Positions 48,861 to 60,255 of a stretch of DNA of 64,000 nt are shown piece after piece. The DNA is from Cheiracanthium punctorium. Its lineage: Eukaryota > Arthropoda > Arachnida > Araneae > Cheiracanthiidae. Under the pieces are notes generated by a model. That model saw nothing but the letters and a program-made list of their open reading frames with translations, did no database searches and was not told where the DNA came from. Made by a program: the position numbers and the translations under genes. The DNA is taken from assembly GCA_038373885.1 (NCBI GenBank), contig JAWZYV010013174.1:868001-932000 (forward strand), in the 5' to 3' direction. How positions within the stretch are numbered: position 1 is the stretch's first letter; every line of letters begins with the position of its first letter.

Positions 48861-48917
48861 CATTCTGACCGACCACCAGTCTATTTTTTACCAGGTTTTC
48901 CGTGCAGTGTGTACGTA

Positions 48918-50464
48918 CAGTGGTGCTCATAAGTTTCCGGCCAGATACAAAATTTGTTATTTTTAAGAGAAAATTATGCACTAACCAAATTTATTTGACT
49001 AAAAAACAAGGACTACGCAAATTAAGAAAGTTGACACTGCGGGCCTAAACAGGCGAATTAACATAAAAGCTGCGCAATGAGAAATTCAACTATCACAGGC
49101 TCAAAAGTTTCCGGCCATTAAGTTCAATGTTGGTTTTTTTCGCCTGCTGATTTACTGTAAGGCCACTTTAATGTTTCCTATTTAAGAAACACATCTTGTC
49201 GGTAAAAATGAAAATCAGTTCGAAAAATATTTTGCGTAAAAGAGTGATTAGTTTATCGAAGAAAGGTAAATCTTCTCGTGAGAAAGGACAACTTCTGTCG
49301 ATGGTTTTGGAGTTCTTGAGATGCCTCGAAGTGGAAGACCGTGGAAGACCACCATACAAGGAGACACACTAATAAAAAGGAAGTCAACTGCTGACCCACG
49401 TAAAACTGCTAAAGATATTGCCCAAGAATTACGCGAAGAAAATCTTGCTGATGTCAGCCTTATGACAGTTTCAAGGCGTCTACATGATGTAGGACTCTTT
49501 GGTAGGGTTGCAGTGAACCTTTCATTAGTAAAAAAAAAATAAAACAGCTCGACTTGAGTTTGTATTATTGCATAAAAACTGCTCTGATAAAGATTGGTTA
49601 AAAGTTCTTTTTTCGGATGAGCCAAAGTTCAAGCTCTACGGAAATGATGGGAGGCAATATGTACGACGACCTCAAGGTAAAAGATACGATTTCAAATACC
49701 AGGTTTCTACAATAATACACGGTGGAAGCCATGTTATGGTCTGGGGAGCATTTTCTGCAAAAGGTGTCGGTCCTTTAGTACATATCCACGGCAAGATGAA
49801 CGGGGTTATGAATAAGGACATTTTGCAACGTCATGTACTACCATATGAGATAGAGAATTTTAATAAAAATTGGGTATTTCAGCAATATAATGATCCGAAT
49901 CATACGTGCACGATTGTGGAGACATGGATGTCCTCAAAAAGAATTCATACAATGAAGTGGCTCTCACAATCACCGGATCTCAACCCGATTGAAAACTTTT
50001 GGAATGAACTTGATAAACGTGTGCGAGTGCATAAGTTCTGAAATTCGACTGATTTTTTTCAAGAAATGCACGAGGAATGGAACAAATTTACTCTTGACGA
50101 TATTAAACCATTTACTGAATCTATGCCTCGTCGCTGTGCTGCTGTTATTGCTGCTAAAGGTATGTCTACCAAAAACTCACTGAAATTTATAGTGTACAAT
50201 ATCATTGTACACTAGAAATTTAATAAAACCTTTTTATTACCATAATCAACCAGGGTGGCCGGATATTTTTGAACATGTGTATTTGTTATTAAAATGAACA
50301 TACCAAATAAAAATAGTCAGCAAATTGTTTCTTCCCTTAAAATACATTCCTTATTAAAATGCCAAAATTATATATAAGTATTAATTCCAAGCACCGGAAG
50401 ATATAAAAGTAACTTCCGAATTTGCAATGTATTAGTACTGGCCGGAAACTTATGAGTGCCACTG
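48918..50464 (+). mobile_element. Near full-length Tc1 with IR/DR ends
   Basis: The outer ends CAGTGGTGCTCATAAGTTTC and its near complement at 50437-50464 are terminal inverted repeats continuing CGGCCAG. An inner copy of the phrase (CTCAAAAGTTTCCGGCCATT) lies at 49100-49119, and a weaker inverted one near 50256-50281. This gives the inverted-repeat/direct-repeat layout known for some Tc1 elements. The left flank is TA and the right is CA, one mutation from a TA duplication. Total 1547 bp with one transposase pseudogene. Confidence 0.9.
49208..50215 (+). pseudogene. Tc1 transposase pseudogene with lost catalytic Asp
   Basis: It starts at ATG 49208 (MKISSKNILRKRVISLSKKG, first HTH). After frame changes come RPWKTT and RKSTADPRKTAKDIAQELR (second HTH). 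Then WLKVLFSDEPKF carries the first catalytic Asp. QYVRRPQGKRYDFKYQV and VMVWGAFSAKGVGPLV are typical of this clade. At the second catalytic position the motif is WVFQQYNDPNHT, where family members have QQDND: the Asp is Tyr. The third site SPDLNPIENFWNELD keeps its Glu. After another break the C-terminus SMPRRCAAVIAAKG is seen, with a stop at 50213-50215. Length matches a full transposase; at least three frame breaks plus the lost Asp make it inactive. Confidence 0.9.
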
Positions 50465-51480
50465 CACGTACGTGCGTATGTACGTACGTATGTAACTCGC
50501 ATATCTCAAAAACTATTTCGTCGTAGAATCTTGAAACATTATATTTAGGATTTTTGTAACATCTAGTTGTGCACCTCCTCTTTTGGTTCCAATCGACTGG
50601 GTAGTTTATCTACAGGCCCACCCAAAAGATTCTTAATGCAATACGCTCTATGGGCAGAAATTCATTTAAGTGTGTTTTAGAGGTATTAGGCTATTTCAAA
50701 CAACCCAGAAGTGATATATGTTATTAAAGGTTACAAAATGAATTTCTACAACGGAAATATTGTCTTAATAGTTCTGCTGCAGGAACACCCAAAAGATTTC
50801 CCATACATTACGGACAATGGCAGTTTTAGAGTCATTCATCCACTTCAAACACAATACCGTTTTACCATACAGTTAGGTGATGATCCGACCACGGTCACAT
50901 GCCTCCCTCAAAAGTTACGCCAAAAGTCGCCACGTTGGTCCCTTGGTGTACGTGTGTATATATTTAACCCTCATATTTCAAAAACTATTAGTCGTAGAAT
51001 GTTGAAATTTCATATATAAGACTGTTGTAATATCTAGTTGTGCATCTCCACTTTTTGGTTACAGTCTACTGGGGAGTTTATTTACAGGACCATTCAAAAG
51101 AGTTTCAATGCATTAATATCTACGGACATCTTCAATATATTAAGTCTGTAGTCAGTCATTGTTCGTTTCATGCCTAAAATCTTGCCAATTGTCATTGGCC
51201 GTAGCGAGTTTTTCCAAAATATCACCAAATTTGGCACCAAAAATAATTATGTATTTCGAATAACTCAAAACTGTTTACCGAAGAATGTTGAGACTTTGAT
51301 TTTATTATTGCATTGTAGCATAAGACTGTGCAACTATTTTTTGATGCAATCAACTGGGTAATTTATTTGGAGGGTCAACTAAAAGACTTTAAATGCATTA
51401 GATTTTATGGATACTTTCAATTCATTAAGAGGCTGTGGTCAATCACTATTTGAGCTACGACTAAAAATCATATGGAAACT
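50465..51480. repeat. Degenerate tandem array, three visible units
   Basis: The phrase CAAAAACTAT(T)..GTCGTAGAATSTTGA occurs near 50506, 50978 and, more diverged, 51265. Each is followed by CTAGTTGTGCA(C/T)CTCC..TTTTGGTT and CTGGG(T/G)AGTTTAT..ACAGG, then AAAAGA..TAATGCATTA. Spacing is about 472 and 286 bp. GTACGT words precede each unit. The Tc1 element abuts the left edge of the first unit. No coding is supported. The family is unknown; it may be the tail of a non-autonomous repeat like the one at 39-41 kb. Confidence 0.6.
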
Positions 51481-51484
51481 ATCG

Positions 51485-52010
51485 CAACCATGGCGGCTTT
51501 TGGTGAAATATCGCCCAATTAAGTGCAAAAAAAAATCTTTCATATTGAATCCAGCATCTCAAATATGTGGCTAGAAATTGCTGAACCTTAGTATTATTGC
51601 AGTATTGTATCTTTCAATCAAAATAAGTTTAGATGAAGTGCGCGGAAAGTATTTTTGATTTAATAGACGTGCAAGGAAGTCATGTGCTGTCCTCGTCACA
51701 TTTTTCTTTTTTTTTTATGTTAAAAAGAAGTATAGGTTAATTTCATTTATCATCTTACATCCATAGATGTAATCTGATGAGTGTCAACTGACAACTGTTT
51801 TATTTATCGTTTTGGGTGAAATAATCATGTATTGATATGGTGTTTGCAAGCATGCATATGGTGTATTATTTGATTTTTTTGTATCTAGTATATACAGATA
51901 TCTGATACTGATAAGAATACTCTACATACTTTTAGATGAAAATTGAAATATTTATAATACTTCATAAATTGAGTACAAGCAATTAGAAAATGAATTTACT
52001 TTCGTAAAAT
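51485..52010. other. AT-rich DNA without recognisable genes
   Basis: No frames, repeats or RNA genes recognised. Confidence 0.4.
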
Positions 52011-52013
52011 ATA

Positions 52014-52814
52014 CACTACCTTATAATACAGACTGGACAAATCCAGCTGCAAGTGAGCCATGGTCGACAGCTGGTGGTGTCGTAAAGAAGTGGGAAAACT
52101 AGGGAAGTTGGACATGAACTGCGCAAGTTGGTCAACCCTGTAAATTGACAGAAAGGTATCGCAATATGCTGAAGTATTAGGCTCGTAAGAACCGAGAAAA
52201 AGAATATAATTGATCAACAGTGAGTTTTAACAGGCAACAGGGTTTACAGTGCACTCCAATAGTTTGAGGAAAGACGTGCAACGGATGTTTTGCCGTACAC
52301 AAACGAAACAACGCTACATACAACATAGCCGTTAGCCACGTTTGGTGTTTGTAACGTTGTAACTGGACTGCAGATTACTGAAATACTGTTTTATACAGCG
52401 GGGAGTCACGTTAGACTCTCTTTCATTTCAATGCGTGTGGGAATGGCATATGCCACAGGCACGAGACCATTTCTGTTTCATTTTCAGCTGTCAAGTTCGG
52501 TGGTAGTGGTGTTCTTGTTTGGCGGTCTTTTTCGTGGCATTTCGTGGTAAACCTCATAAAACATTGAAATCAATTAGATTGATGCTTACGTACCAAGAAA
52601 ACACCTCGAAATTCTACAGCTGAGTTGGCGACATCCTTGACAACTGGAATGGACACAAATACCCATACATGTGCTTCAATACCATTTTAATGTATGCAGT
52701 ATGCCCAGAAGGGTTGAAAGTGTAATTACAGAACGTGGGAGATCATCCCCCTTAAAAACACATATTATTTTCACCTTTACATATTGGTGTCCGGTTCATT
52801 ATTATACGGTAGTG
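52014..52814 (+). mobile_element. Internally deleted Tc1-like element
   Basis: The ends CACTACCTTATAATACAGAC and complement CACTACCGTATAATAATGAA, each followed by (C)(C)GGAC, are inverted repeats with TA on both sides (52012-52013, 52815-52816). Coding remnants read SAVKFGGSGVLVWRSFSW (block before the second catalytic Asp) and SMPRRVESVITERG (C-terminus). The whole catalytic centre between them is deleted, leaving 801 bp. Confidence 0.85.
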
Positions 52815-52819
52815 TACAT

Positions 52820-53350
52820 ATTTTATTTGCACAATGAACCACAACTCATGATTTTCTAGCAATAAATGATTTTCCTTTATTTACATTTTTTATATTTATT
52901 ACATTATTATTACATTTACAAGAAAAATGTATTAAGTTCCAGATTTTCCTCCATTAGACTGCATTGCACAGCAAAATTCTGAAACCTTATGTAATATCCT
53001 CGAGATTTTATTCCTGGGTAGAGACGTGGAAAACACACTCCTGAAGAGCGATTTTCAAATAATATTCTCTTTTTAAGGATTCATCTCATCTGGTAATGGC
53101 TATAACCATCTAGACGACACGTCTGGAATCTTCGATGGAAATAGAAGGAGAAAAATGTTTGTTTTTAATGTGTCTGAGTAAAGGCTTATTACAGAGCCGA
53201 GAAAGAGAATTGGCCAGCTATGAAGCAACGCATCTAGACTGAAATTCAAATAATGGTTATTGAACGTCTGTTGAATATTTTGTGGAGGAATACAATCCAT
53301 GTAATTTAAAGTTATTGGTAATTTCATTTTATTTGCTCATGTACTTACAT
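52820..53350. other. AT-rich DNA without recognisable genes
   Basis: A minus-strand frame (53327-53100) has no recognisable domain. Nothing else seen. Confidence 0.35.
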
Positions 53351-53356
53351 TGTATG

Positions 53357-53403
53357 ATTGGATTACATGTGTATTGATTGTATCAATACACATATAATCC
53401 AAT
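53357..53403. repeat. 47-bp near-perfect palindrome, copy 1
   Basis: Two 22-base arms around TGT: ATTGGATTACATGTGTATTG..., mirrored by CAATACACATATAATCCAAT, with two mismatches. The centre is TTGATTGTATCAA. A direct copy of the left arm, centre and inner right arm lies at 53938. Confidence 0.85.
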
Positions 53404-56321
53404 GTCACCGAGAAGATTTATATGCAATTTTCCTATCAAAATTAAACAACCTTGTCATGATTTTACAGAAGAATGGTAAATTTTTTATACGGTCTCGCAA
53501 AATGGCATTAATAGTTATACGGCTTTTTTCTTGTGCCAGAAACCTCCAAATGATTGCCAAATGTATGCACTTTTAATGATATATCACGAATTTGAAGAAA
53601 AAGTAAGTCTTCTTCACTGGTTTCAGATTGGTGATATCAAGCGAATTTCTGCTACTCAATTCTGATGTTAGCCGATGGCAATTTATTTGATTATCGCAAA
53701 CTGGTGGACTAATCCTCATATTTACATGAAAGCAATATTGAAATTTGGGTTATTTCTCACATAGACTATTCTCTTTACCCCAGTAAAAAATAAGAACTAC
53801 AGACCAGCAGTAAATACGCAACAATGAGTTACGCTTTAAGAGGTAACTAAAGATAATATGTTACTGTAGTTGTTTCTGAATTTTCCTAATGCAAGTTATA
53901 TATGTACGAAAAAGACAATTATGTTAGAAAGTTTATGATTGAATTATATGTGTATTGATTGTATCAATACACATCAATTATAGTTATAGTTTAATACACA
54001 ATTGTAGTTTAAAATTGCAGGAACGTTTCAGCATGTTGAGTAAAATTATTAACAAACGTTTCCGTATATGGCGAAAAAGTACTCAGAAACATTTCTGTAC
54101 ATATCGTAAAGAAGTTCAGAAGCCTTCCTGCACTGTAAGAAACGTTACCGTAAAATTTACGGCTGGTCAATTTTTTGTTTCGCAGTAATTTGAACAATTG
54201 TGGAATTAATTTCTTACTGATACCAAAGTGGAGATTACAGAACTATTATTTTAACACTCACGATTAATAATTAATTTACCTTTTGTGGTTTCGAAGTGAA
54301 GGTCTTTGAAAGGAACATGAATGCTTAAACCGCTCTACAGACCAAGACTTGATTCCTTCGACTGAAACATTGAAATGATCACTTAAATGACTCATTGTAA
54401 TTTTAGTGGCGCCCTCTGTGAATAGAAAAGAAACAAATCTAGAACGTAAAAAGATTTAAACGCGCATGCGCAGAACGTCCAATATAAAGATTTTCATCTC
54501 GACGTGAATAATTAACTTTGAAATGTGGGTTATGTTTCCGAATTGTAAAGTCCGAATTGTGAGCATCGGTAGTTTACGCTATATTTTCGGACGCCTTTTC
54601 GAAATAAATAAGTGATATTTCTGATTTCTATTACAGCGTATAGACTGAGAAATACGCATCAATTCAAGTACTAGGTCAGTTCAAGTTTAAGTATTTTCCA
54701 TGCAAAAGTAGACTTTTCTAAATAATCAATTTTTACTTTCCCTTCATGTAATTGCTGAATAATATCCACCCCTGACCCTAAAATAGCTCGCCTGGGAGAA
54801 ACAAATCTAACATTGGGTGATACCGCATTCTTACAAATTACTCAGCGGAGCTGGCCGTATATTTCCGACTTTATAGGAAATTCTCGCCTTAGAATATCAG
54901 CGAGAAGACCTGTCCGGGACATTCACAAGTTTCTGAATGAGCATCCATTAGCGGTCAGAAAAGAGAACTTTAGAGGTCTGCTCTTCATTACGAGGAAAAT
55001 ATCGATCGACGGTGCAAAGAGAAAAGTTCTGCTTGGGGACAGGATGTCCATTTTTAACACTTACCAACAAAGTTGAAAAGGTGCTCGTGATTTCAGTTCG
55101 ACTGTCTGTCCTTGCTGCAACTTCGAAAATTTGCGTGAAAGATTGAAACGAAATTTTATGCATGTTCTTGTTAGTTATTAAATAATCCCATTTCGAATTT
55201 AAAATGATGTACATGGTACCAACAAATAATTTCAATATACTGACACATCTGAGCATATTTTGTTTCAAACTCGGGACGTTCGTCTGTTCCTAGCAAGTGA
55301 AATTAATACGAAAATGAGTGCATATAAAGAATATTTTCTGTCGAAAACAGTGCATTTAGTGTTTATAGCTCTTTTACACTTGCCAACAAAACAATCTCCG
55401 AGGTTAGGCTCAAAGAGCGGGATAAGAAACAAACATTTTATCGTCTTATTTACTTGAACGCGTTCATATTCTCCAAAGACGCTGCGGAAGTGACTTCCTT
55501 TCTGTTTACGCTGCTAATGCGTCTTTCCAACGATGGAAGTGGACAAGTTAACGTACATTCTCAAATTATATAGATTGTGTTGGAAAGCGTTTTATAACCA
55601 TGCGTTTGTCATCATTTACTTTACTTTGTTATTTCAGCAGTCTTCTTTGAATTCAAGCGTTTTACTTCAGAGCTTTAAAAAATATCAATAAAATCTTATA
55701 TTTAATTATTGCTACTGTAATGGACTAAGAAGCACAATTGTTATATTTTACGGGTTTTATTTATTATTTTTTTCCAGGAAGATCTTTTAAACGTGTTTCG
55801 AATATCTTATAAACAGTATTAAGAGGGATTTAATTAGTCAGACAAACTATATTAAACTATCTTGGTTTTTTAGAAATGCTAACTCCATTTCAAAGTAAAA
55901 TAAATAAAGTACCACTAGAGTTTTTTAGATTTATATTTACATTGTAACAACGAGTCTGTAAAGGTTGAACTCGAAACAAATCAAGCAACTAGACTGAAAT
56001 TTAAAGTCGGAAATACGTTATCTTGAAACTTCAAAAAAAGTCGATTCATTACACTTACGAAGAATAATAGCCAATGTCTCCAATATCGTGAGAAATTCGA
56101 AAATTCATGCCATGCCACAAGCCATAAGTTCAAAGCATAACTCGTTTCAGAATCAAATGTGCCTCAGCATTACTATTTCTAAAACTAATACAGGGTAAGG
56201 TTGACTCAGCCTTTCATCTCATCAGATGGTTGATAAAATGAGGGCCAAGCTTATTTCGGGATCTAAACACTGGGAAATGCGCGCCAGGCCAAGCCACCTG
56301 CTTTTGCACCCAGACAGTACG

Positions 56322-56360
<39 letters not shown>

Positions 56361-57055
56361 CATGTTCAAATAAGACAATTTTATTATAAAGGGTTTTATA
56401 ATCGGTGCGTTTGACATTATCTTTCTTTCCTTTTTTTATATTCCTGGAGCTATGCAACTCTCCTCTGACAACTAATTTACCAATATCAAGATTCAAAGAT
56501 CGACAACAAACGATATTCGTTAAGGCAGATAGAACTTTGTGAATCAATCTTGATCTATACGCTATTTTGTTTAATTTCGTGTTAGAAAATAGTTACTCGC
56601 ACAGGCATTTATTCCCAAAATGGCATAAATTTTGTTCGGCAGACATCTTAGTTTTGTAGTATTTTTCACATATTTAAATAGAATTTTATATTCATATCAT
56701 CTTTTTTTAAAATTTTAATTTAAAGGATTGTGGGTCACAAAAAAAGAAAAAATACATCGGGACAGCGTGTAGCCCGCAGACTGTCAGCCTGAGGCTTCTG
56801 GATCCAGGGCACGACGCTCCTTTTCAACCACACAGCTGCAATTCCCATCATTCATTCCGCTTCGAAACATTGTAAGCTCCACGTATTTTTTGTTCTTCGT
56901 TTTTTGTCCATCTGAATGTCTGATTTTGCGTATAAAATACAAATTTTATAAAAGCTTTTTATTTTGCGTTGTTTCTCCCTTATTACTGTATTTCTTATCG
57001 TTCTGTCTCATAGTCTAGTGTGCTTTTTCTTCAAAAGTACATTCCATAAAAAAAT
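53404..57055. other. AT-rich DNA without recognisable genes
   Basis: Apart from the second palindrome, no gene is supported. The frame 54813-55076 (87 codons, basic) has no recognised domain. A (TA)n microsatellite is at 56323-56353. A GC-richer patch at about 56745-56880 contains weak tRNA-like words. Confidence 0.4.
53938..53981. repeat. Palindrome, copy 2
   Basis: ATGTGTATTGAT (53948-53959), TGT, ATCAATACACAT (53963-53974), with partly matching outer arms (GAATTAT / CAATTATA). It shares TTATATGTGTATTGATTG with copy 1 in direct orientation, 591 bp apart. Confidence 0.8.
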
Positions 57056-57288
57056 ATCAAAAAATCAACGCCCTAAGAAGGAGTAGCCGGATTGTAATGA
57101 AATTTCGTATGCAAAGACATTCGGCCCGAACAGGCAACTTAGTAAAATTTGAAGTCCAGCGAGTGAATAGCGGAAGCTCTAGCGCATCGGAACTGCGATT
57201 TCAGCAGGTGGATAAAAGGAGCAATTCTTAATCTAATGGTTAAAATTTCTGCTGCATTTCGACTGCGATATCTTACGTCAGCTGTAAC

Positions 57289-57428
57289 AAGGCCTCGCCG
57301 AAGGATTCATGCGAGGCCTTGAAGGATTCATAAGGATTCATGAGGATTCATTGAATGATTCATGCGACCCTTTCAAACTCCGACATTACGAGCAGTACGA
57401 GCAGATATGTCGGAGTTTGAAAGGGTCG
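57289..57428. repeat. Stacked inverted and direct repeats at the transposase start
   Basis: CGACCCTTTCAAACTCCGAC (57365-57384, plus AT) is the exact complement of 57407-57428, the first 22 coding bases of the Tc1 transposase, across a 20-bp loop that is itself ACGAGCAG twice. Just upstream AAGGCCTCG/CGAGGCCTT (57289-57320) is another inverted pair, followed by several AGGATTCAT repeats. Confidence 0.85.
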
Positions 57429-58882
57429 TGCGATCGGACTAGTTGGAAGAATCGAAGAATCGCTCGACATCTGCGCCGAAGCAATGAGGCTATTAGACGA
57501 TGCTGGCAAGAGTGGGTCAACAACGGTAGATGTCAGCGTCAAAATGGTAGCGGTCAACCGAAGGCCAAAACAGAACGGGAGGATACAGCGATTGCCAGAG
57601 AGCTGTCAAGCACCGGAGTGTCGCTATCAGCTATCCACCGTGTGACCCGCACACTTGTATCCAACATGACCCTCCACAGATGATTGGGAGAGCGGAATTT
57701 ACGCTCACGCCTACCGTTACGTCGAGTGCCTCTCACGGCTGTACACCTTCAAGTCCGATTACAGTAGAGCCTCGATTATCCGAGCTAATTGGGACCGCTA
57801 GTACCTCGGATATCGGAAATCTCGGTTAATAGAAACTATGTATAAAAACCTTCCGTGCTTGCGAATTTAACTAACTTTTAAAGTAAAAAAACAATAGAAC
57901 ATTTTTTAAATGATAAAAATAAACATATATGAACTTATGTCTCACAGTTCAACAGAATGTTATGAAACACAACTGCCTGTTGTAAGAGTGGCCAATACCC
58001 TCCCCCAACAATGGGGGGGGGTGTAAGTGTCCGATAATATATTGCACCTGGTATTCAACAGGGTCACATGACCACTGTTCAGAAAACATGAATGTTGTCT
58101 CCTCAGGGTGTAATATTTCTTGGAAGTTGAGTGCTTTTGTGGGGAAGAAGTGCCTGTAACAGGGACAGCAAACTAAAATGTGTATAATTTTTTCCAAGCT
58201 CATTTTGGAAAGGAGAAAAAAATAAAATTAGACTTCGTTATTGCCTCGATTAACAGAAACCTCGGTTAACCGAAGCTCGGTTAATCGAGGTTCTACTGTA
58301 CTGTGGTGCCGAGCTCGATCAACGTGGAACTGCGAGTAGCGACTGAGCACGAATAGTGTTTAGTGACGAGTCCCGTTTCCTACTGTGTCCTGACGGCAAC
58401 CGCAGACGTGTCTGGAGACGTCAAAGGCAATGGGGGGATAGTGTCCTGACTATCGCACGCCACACACGCCCACAACAATGTACTATGGTCTGGGATGTCA
58501 TCTCTTTTGATAGACAGCACAGCGGTACGTCGACGACATCCTTCGACCGGTTGTGTTAGCGTTCCTTTTGCGACACCCTGGAGTTATTTTTAAACACGAT
58601 AATGCCCGGACGTATACGGCACGTGTTGCTATGAATTGTCTTCCAGCTTTCCCTGTACTTCCTTGGCCAGCTAGTTTGTTTGATCTCTCTCCCATAGAGC
58701 ACATTTGGGACGTTATAGGAAGGCGATTACAGCCATCTCAAAATTTTGCCGATTTATCCCAATAGTTGGAGACAATTTGGCAAGAAATTCCGCAGGACAC
58801 CATCGGTGGGGAATTTCATCAGTCTGTGCCACGCCGGGTGACAGCTTGCATCGAGGCCAGAGGTGTACCAACGCCTTATTGA
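57407..58882 (+). pseudogene. Tc1 transposase pseudogene, split by insertion
   Basis: ATG at 57407 begins MSEFERVVRSD then a stop; a shifted frame continues NRRIARHLRRSNEAIRRCWQ (first HTH) and NGSGQPKAKTEREDTAIARE. After the insertion, ARIVFSDESRFLLCPDGN carries the first catalytic Asp, VIFKHDNARTYTARVAMN the second, and DLSPIEHIWDVIGRRL the third (Glu). The end reads CIEARGVPTPY with stop TGA at 58880-58882. All three catalytic residues survive, but frames shift at least four times. The insertion at 57762-58298 duplicates TA and divides the RLQWC region. Confidence 0.88.
57762..58298. mobile_element. Tigger/pogo-type MITE inside the Tc1
   Basis: The ends CAGTAGAGCCTCGATTATCC and complement CAGTAGAACCTCGATTAACC are pogo/Tigger-type inverted repeats, with TA at 57760-57761 and 58299-58300. 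Subterminal CTCGGTTAA repeats occur. 537 bp. A minus-strand frame (58203-57949, with CCPCYRHFFPTKAL) is unassigned. It is younger than the Tc1 it sits in. Confidence 0.9.
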
Positions 58883-59023
58883 CTTCCTCGTTTTGTAATG
58901 GTCAAACTCTACAATAAATCATTCAATTGTTCGGAAGTTTTAATCGTTTGCTTTTTAAAGTATGCTCTTTACAACCACCAATTTTTATCGCAATCGGGCA
59001 ATTCCTTCTTGGTGCTTCGTTTT

Positions 59024-60110
59024 CTTTCTTTCTTTCTTTCTTTCTTTGTTGCGGTCATAGAGTGTACATTGTATTTTTATGTACTGTCATCCGCCCATCT
59101 TCAATTTTTTTTACTAATTTATATTTTTATCTTATTGAATATAATTTTCTCCCTTTTAATTAATCTAGGTTTAGTCGAATTATATTCCTTTGCTTCGAAT
59201 ATCAATATGAAGTAGGTTTTGAATTTTCGCAAATGTAGTGTTTTGTAAGCTTTATTAAAAATACATATATATATATATATATATACTACTTTACTTATGA
59301 AGGTATGCTTTATTAAATGCCACACAAAGTTGTAAATTTTGAATTTATTTTATTATTGTTTAATACAGTTCTTTATGCCATTATGAATATTTAAATAATG
59401 CCTAATAAAAATACTTAATCTGTATAAATAGGGTAATTCCGGGAACTTGCACGGCACATTTTTTTTAATTTTTGTAAAAATCCTAGGCTGCACACACAGT
59501 AAAACGGTTGATGCTTCGCTATTTATAGTAAAGTATAGAACATGTGTACTGCGAGAAAAATTCAAAAAAATAATTAATATTTTTTAACATTTTTTTTCTA
59601 AAATATTCCACTGCGAGTGAGACGCCGCTCTTGTACGGGAGTTATGCCGCGACTGTCATAAGAGTTTAATGAAATAATAAATTAAAAAAAAATTAAATAA
59701 ATATTCATATCTGGACTGTAATTACCTATGTAACAACAAAAAGAAACTAAACAAGTAGTAAGAGATGTACTAGTAGGTTTCAATAATTATTAGTCTGCCG
59801 AGTTAGTTTACTACTAAAATTAAATACTTATTTCTTAAATTGAATTTTAATTTTATTTCATCAACAACGTAACATGAGTGTATTTGAGAGAGGAAAAAGA
59901 GTAAATTATTGTTTCTTTTCTTTTATTTGTTTTAACACGTTCTATTTTTTTTTTAGATTGTTTTATTCTTTTATAAAATGCGGGCGTTTCTAATAAAATC
60001 TGTAAACGAATTCCAAATACATCTGGCTTTTGAGAACAATATTTCATTTCAGTCAGAACGTTAAAATGCAAAAGTTATTTTACTGATAACATTATTGTGT
60101 AGAAAATTCA
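59024..60110. other. AT-rich DNA with microsatellites
   Basis: A (TTTC)n run abuts the Tc1 right end (59022-59046). (AT)n lies at 59262-59285. No coding is supported. Confidence 0.5.
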
Positions 60111-60114
60111 ACTC

Positions 60115-60172
60115 AATGTTCATTGTTAAAGATTAAAACACTGAATGTTCATTGTTAAAGATTAAAACACTG
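60115..60172. repeat. Perfect 29-bp tandem duplication
   Basis: Two identical head-to-tail units starting AATGTTCATTGTTAAAGATT (60115-60143, 60144-60172). Identity suggests a recent duplication. Confidence 0.9.
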
Positions 60173-60179
60173 AATGTAT

Positions 60180-60255
60180 GCTGAAAAATGTGAGGGGGGG
60201 GAACCGTAAGTTAGCCTTTGTTGGGCGCGCTATGTTAAAAGGTTGAGAACCGCTG
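60180..60255. mobile_element. Solitary hAT-like terminus
   Basis: The segment ends AAAAGGTTGAGAACCGCTG; its complement CAGCGGTTCTCAACCTTTT is a typical hAT terminal repeat. No partner end or 8-bp target duplication could be found nearby. Confidence 0.45.

Larger units (their letters stand above)
57062..59023 (+). mobile_element. Tc1 element interrupted by a Tigger/pogo-type MITE
   Basis: The left end 57062-57108 (AAGAAGGAGTAGCCGGATTG) and the complement of 58977-59023 (AAGAAGGAATTGCCCGATTG) are inverted repeats of a common Tc1 clade. Outer few bases are uncertain. Without the 537-bp insertion it would be about 1.4 kb. Confidence 0.82.

Noticed and set aside
51996..52217. 73-codon minus-strand frame
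   Set aside because: Shadow across the terminal repeat of the deleted Tc1.
54813..55076. 87-codon basic frame as a host gene
   Set aside because: No domain, no splice context and no neighbouring coding; left as unexplained.
56745..56830. Possible tRNA-like or SINE head
   Set aside because: GTAGCCCGCAGAC and TGGATCCAGGG only weakly fit A and B boxes; no tail or target duplication.
59445..59475. GGGTAATTCCGGGAACTTGC as a transposon terminus
   Set aside because: No complementary end or target duplication was found.
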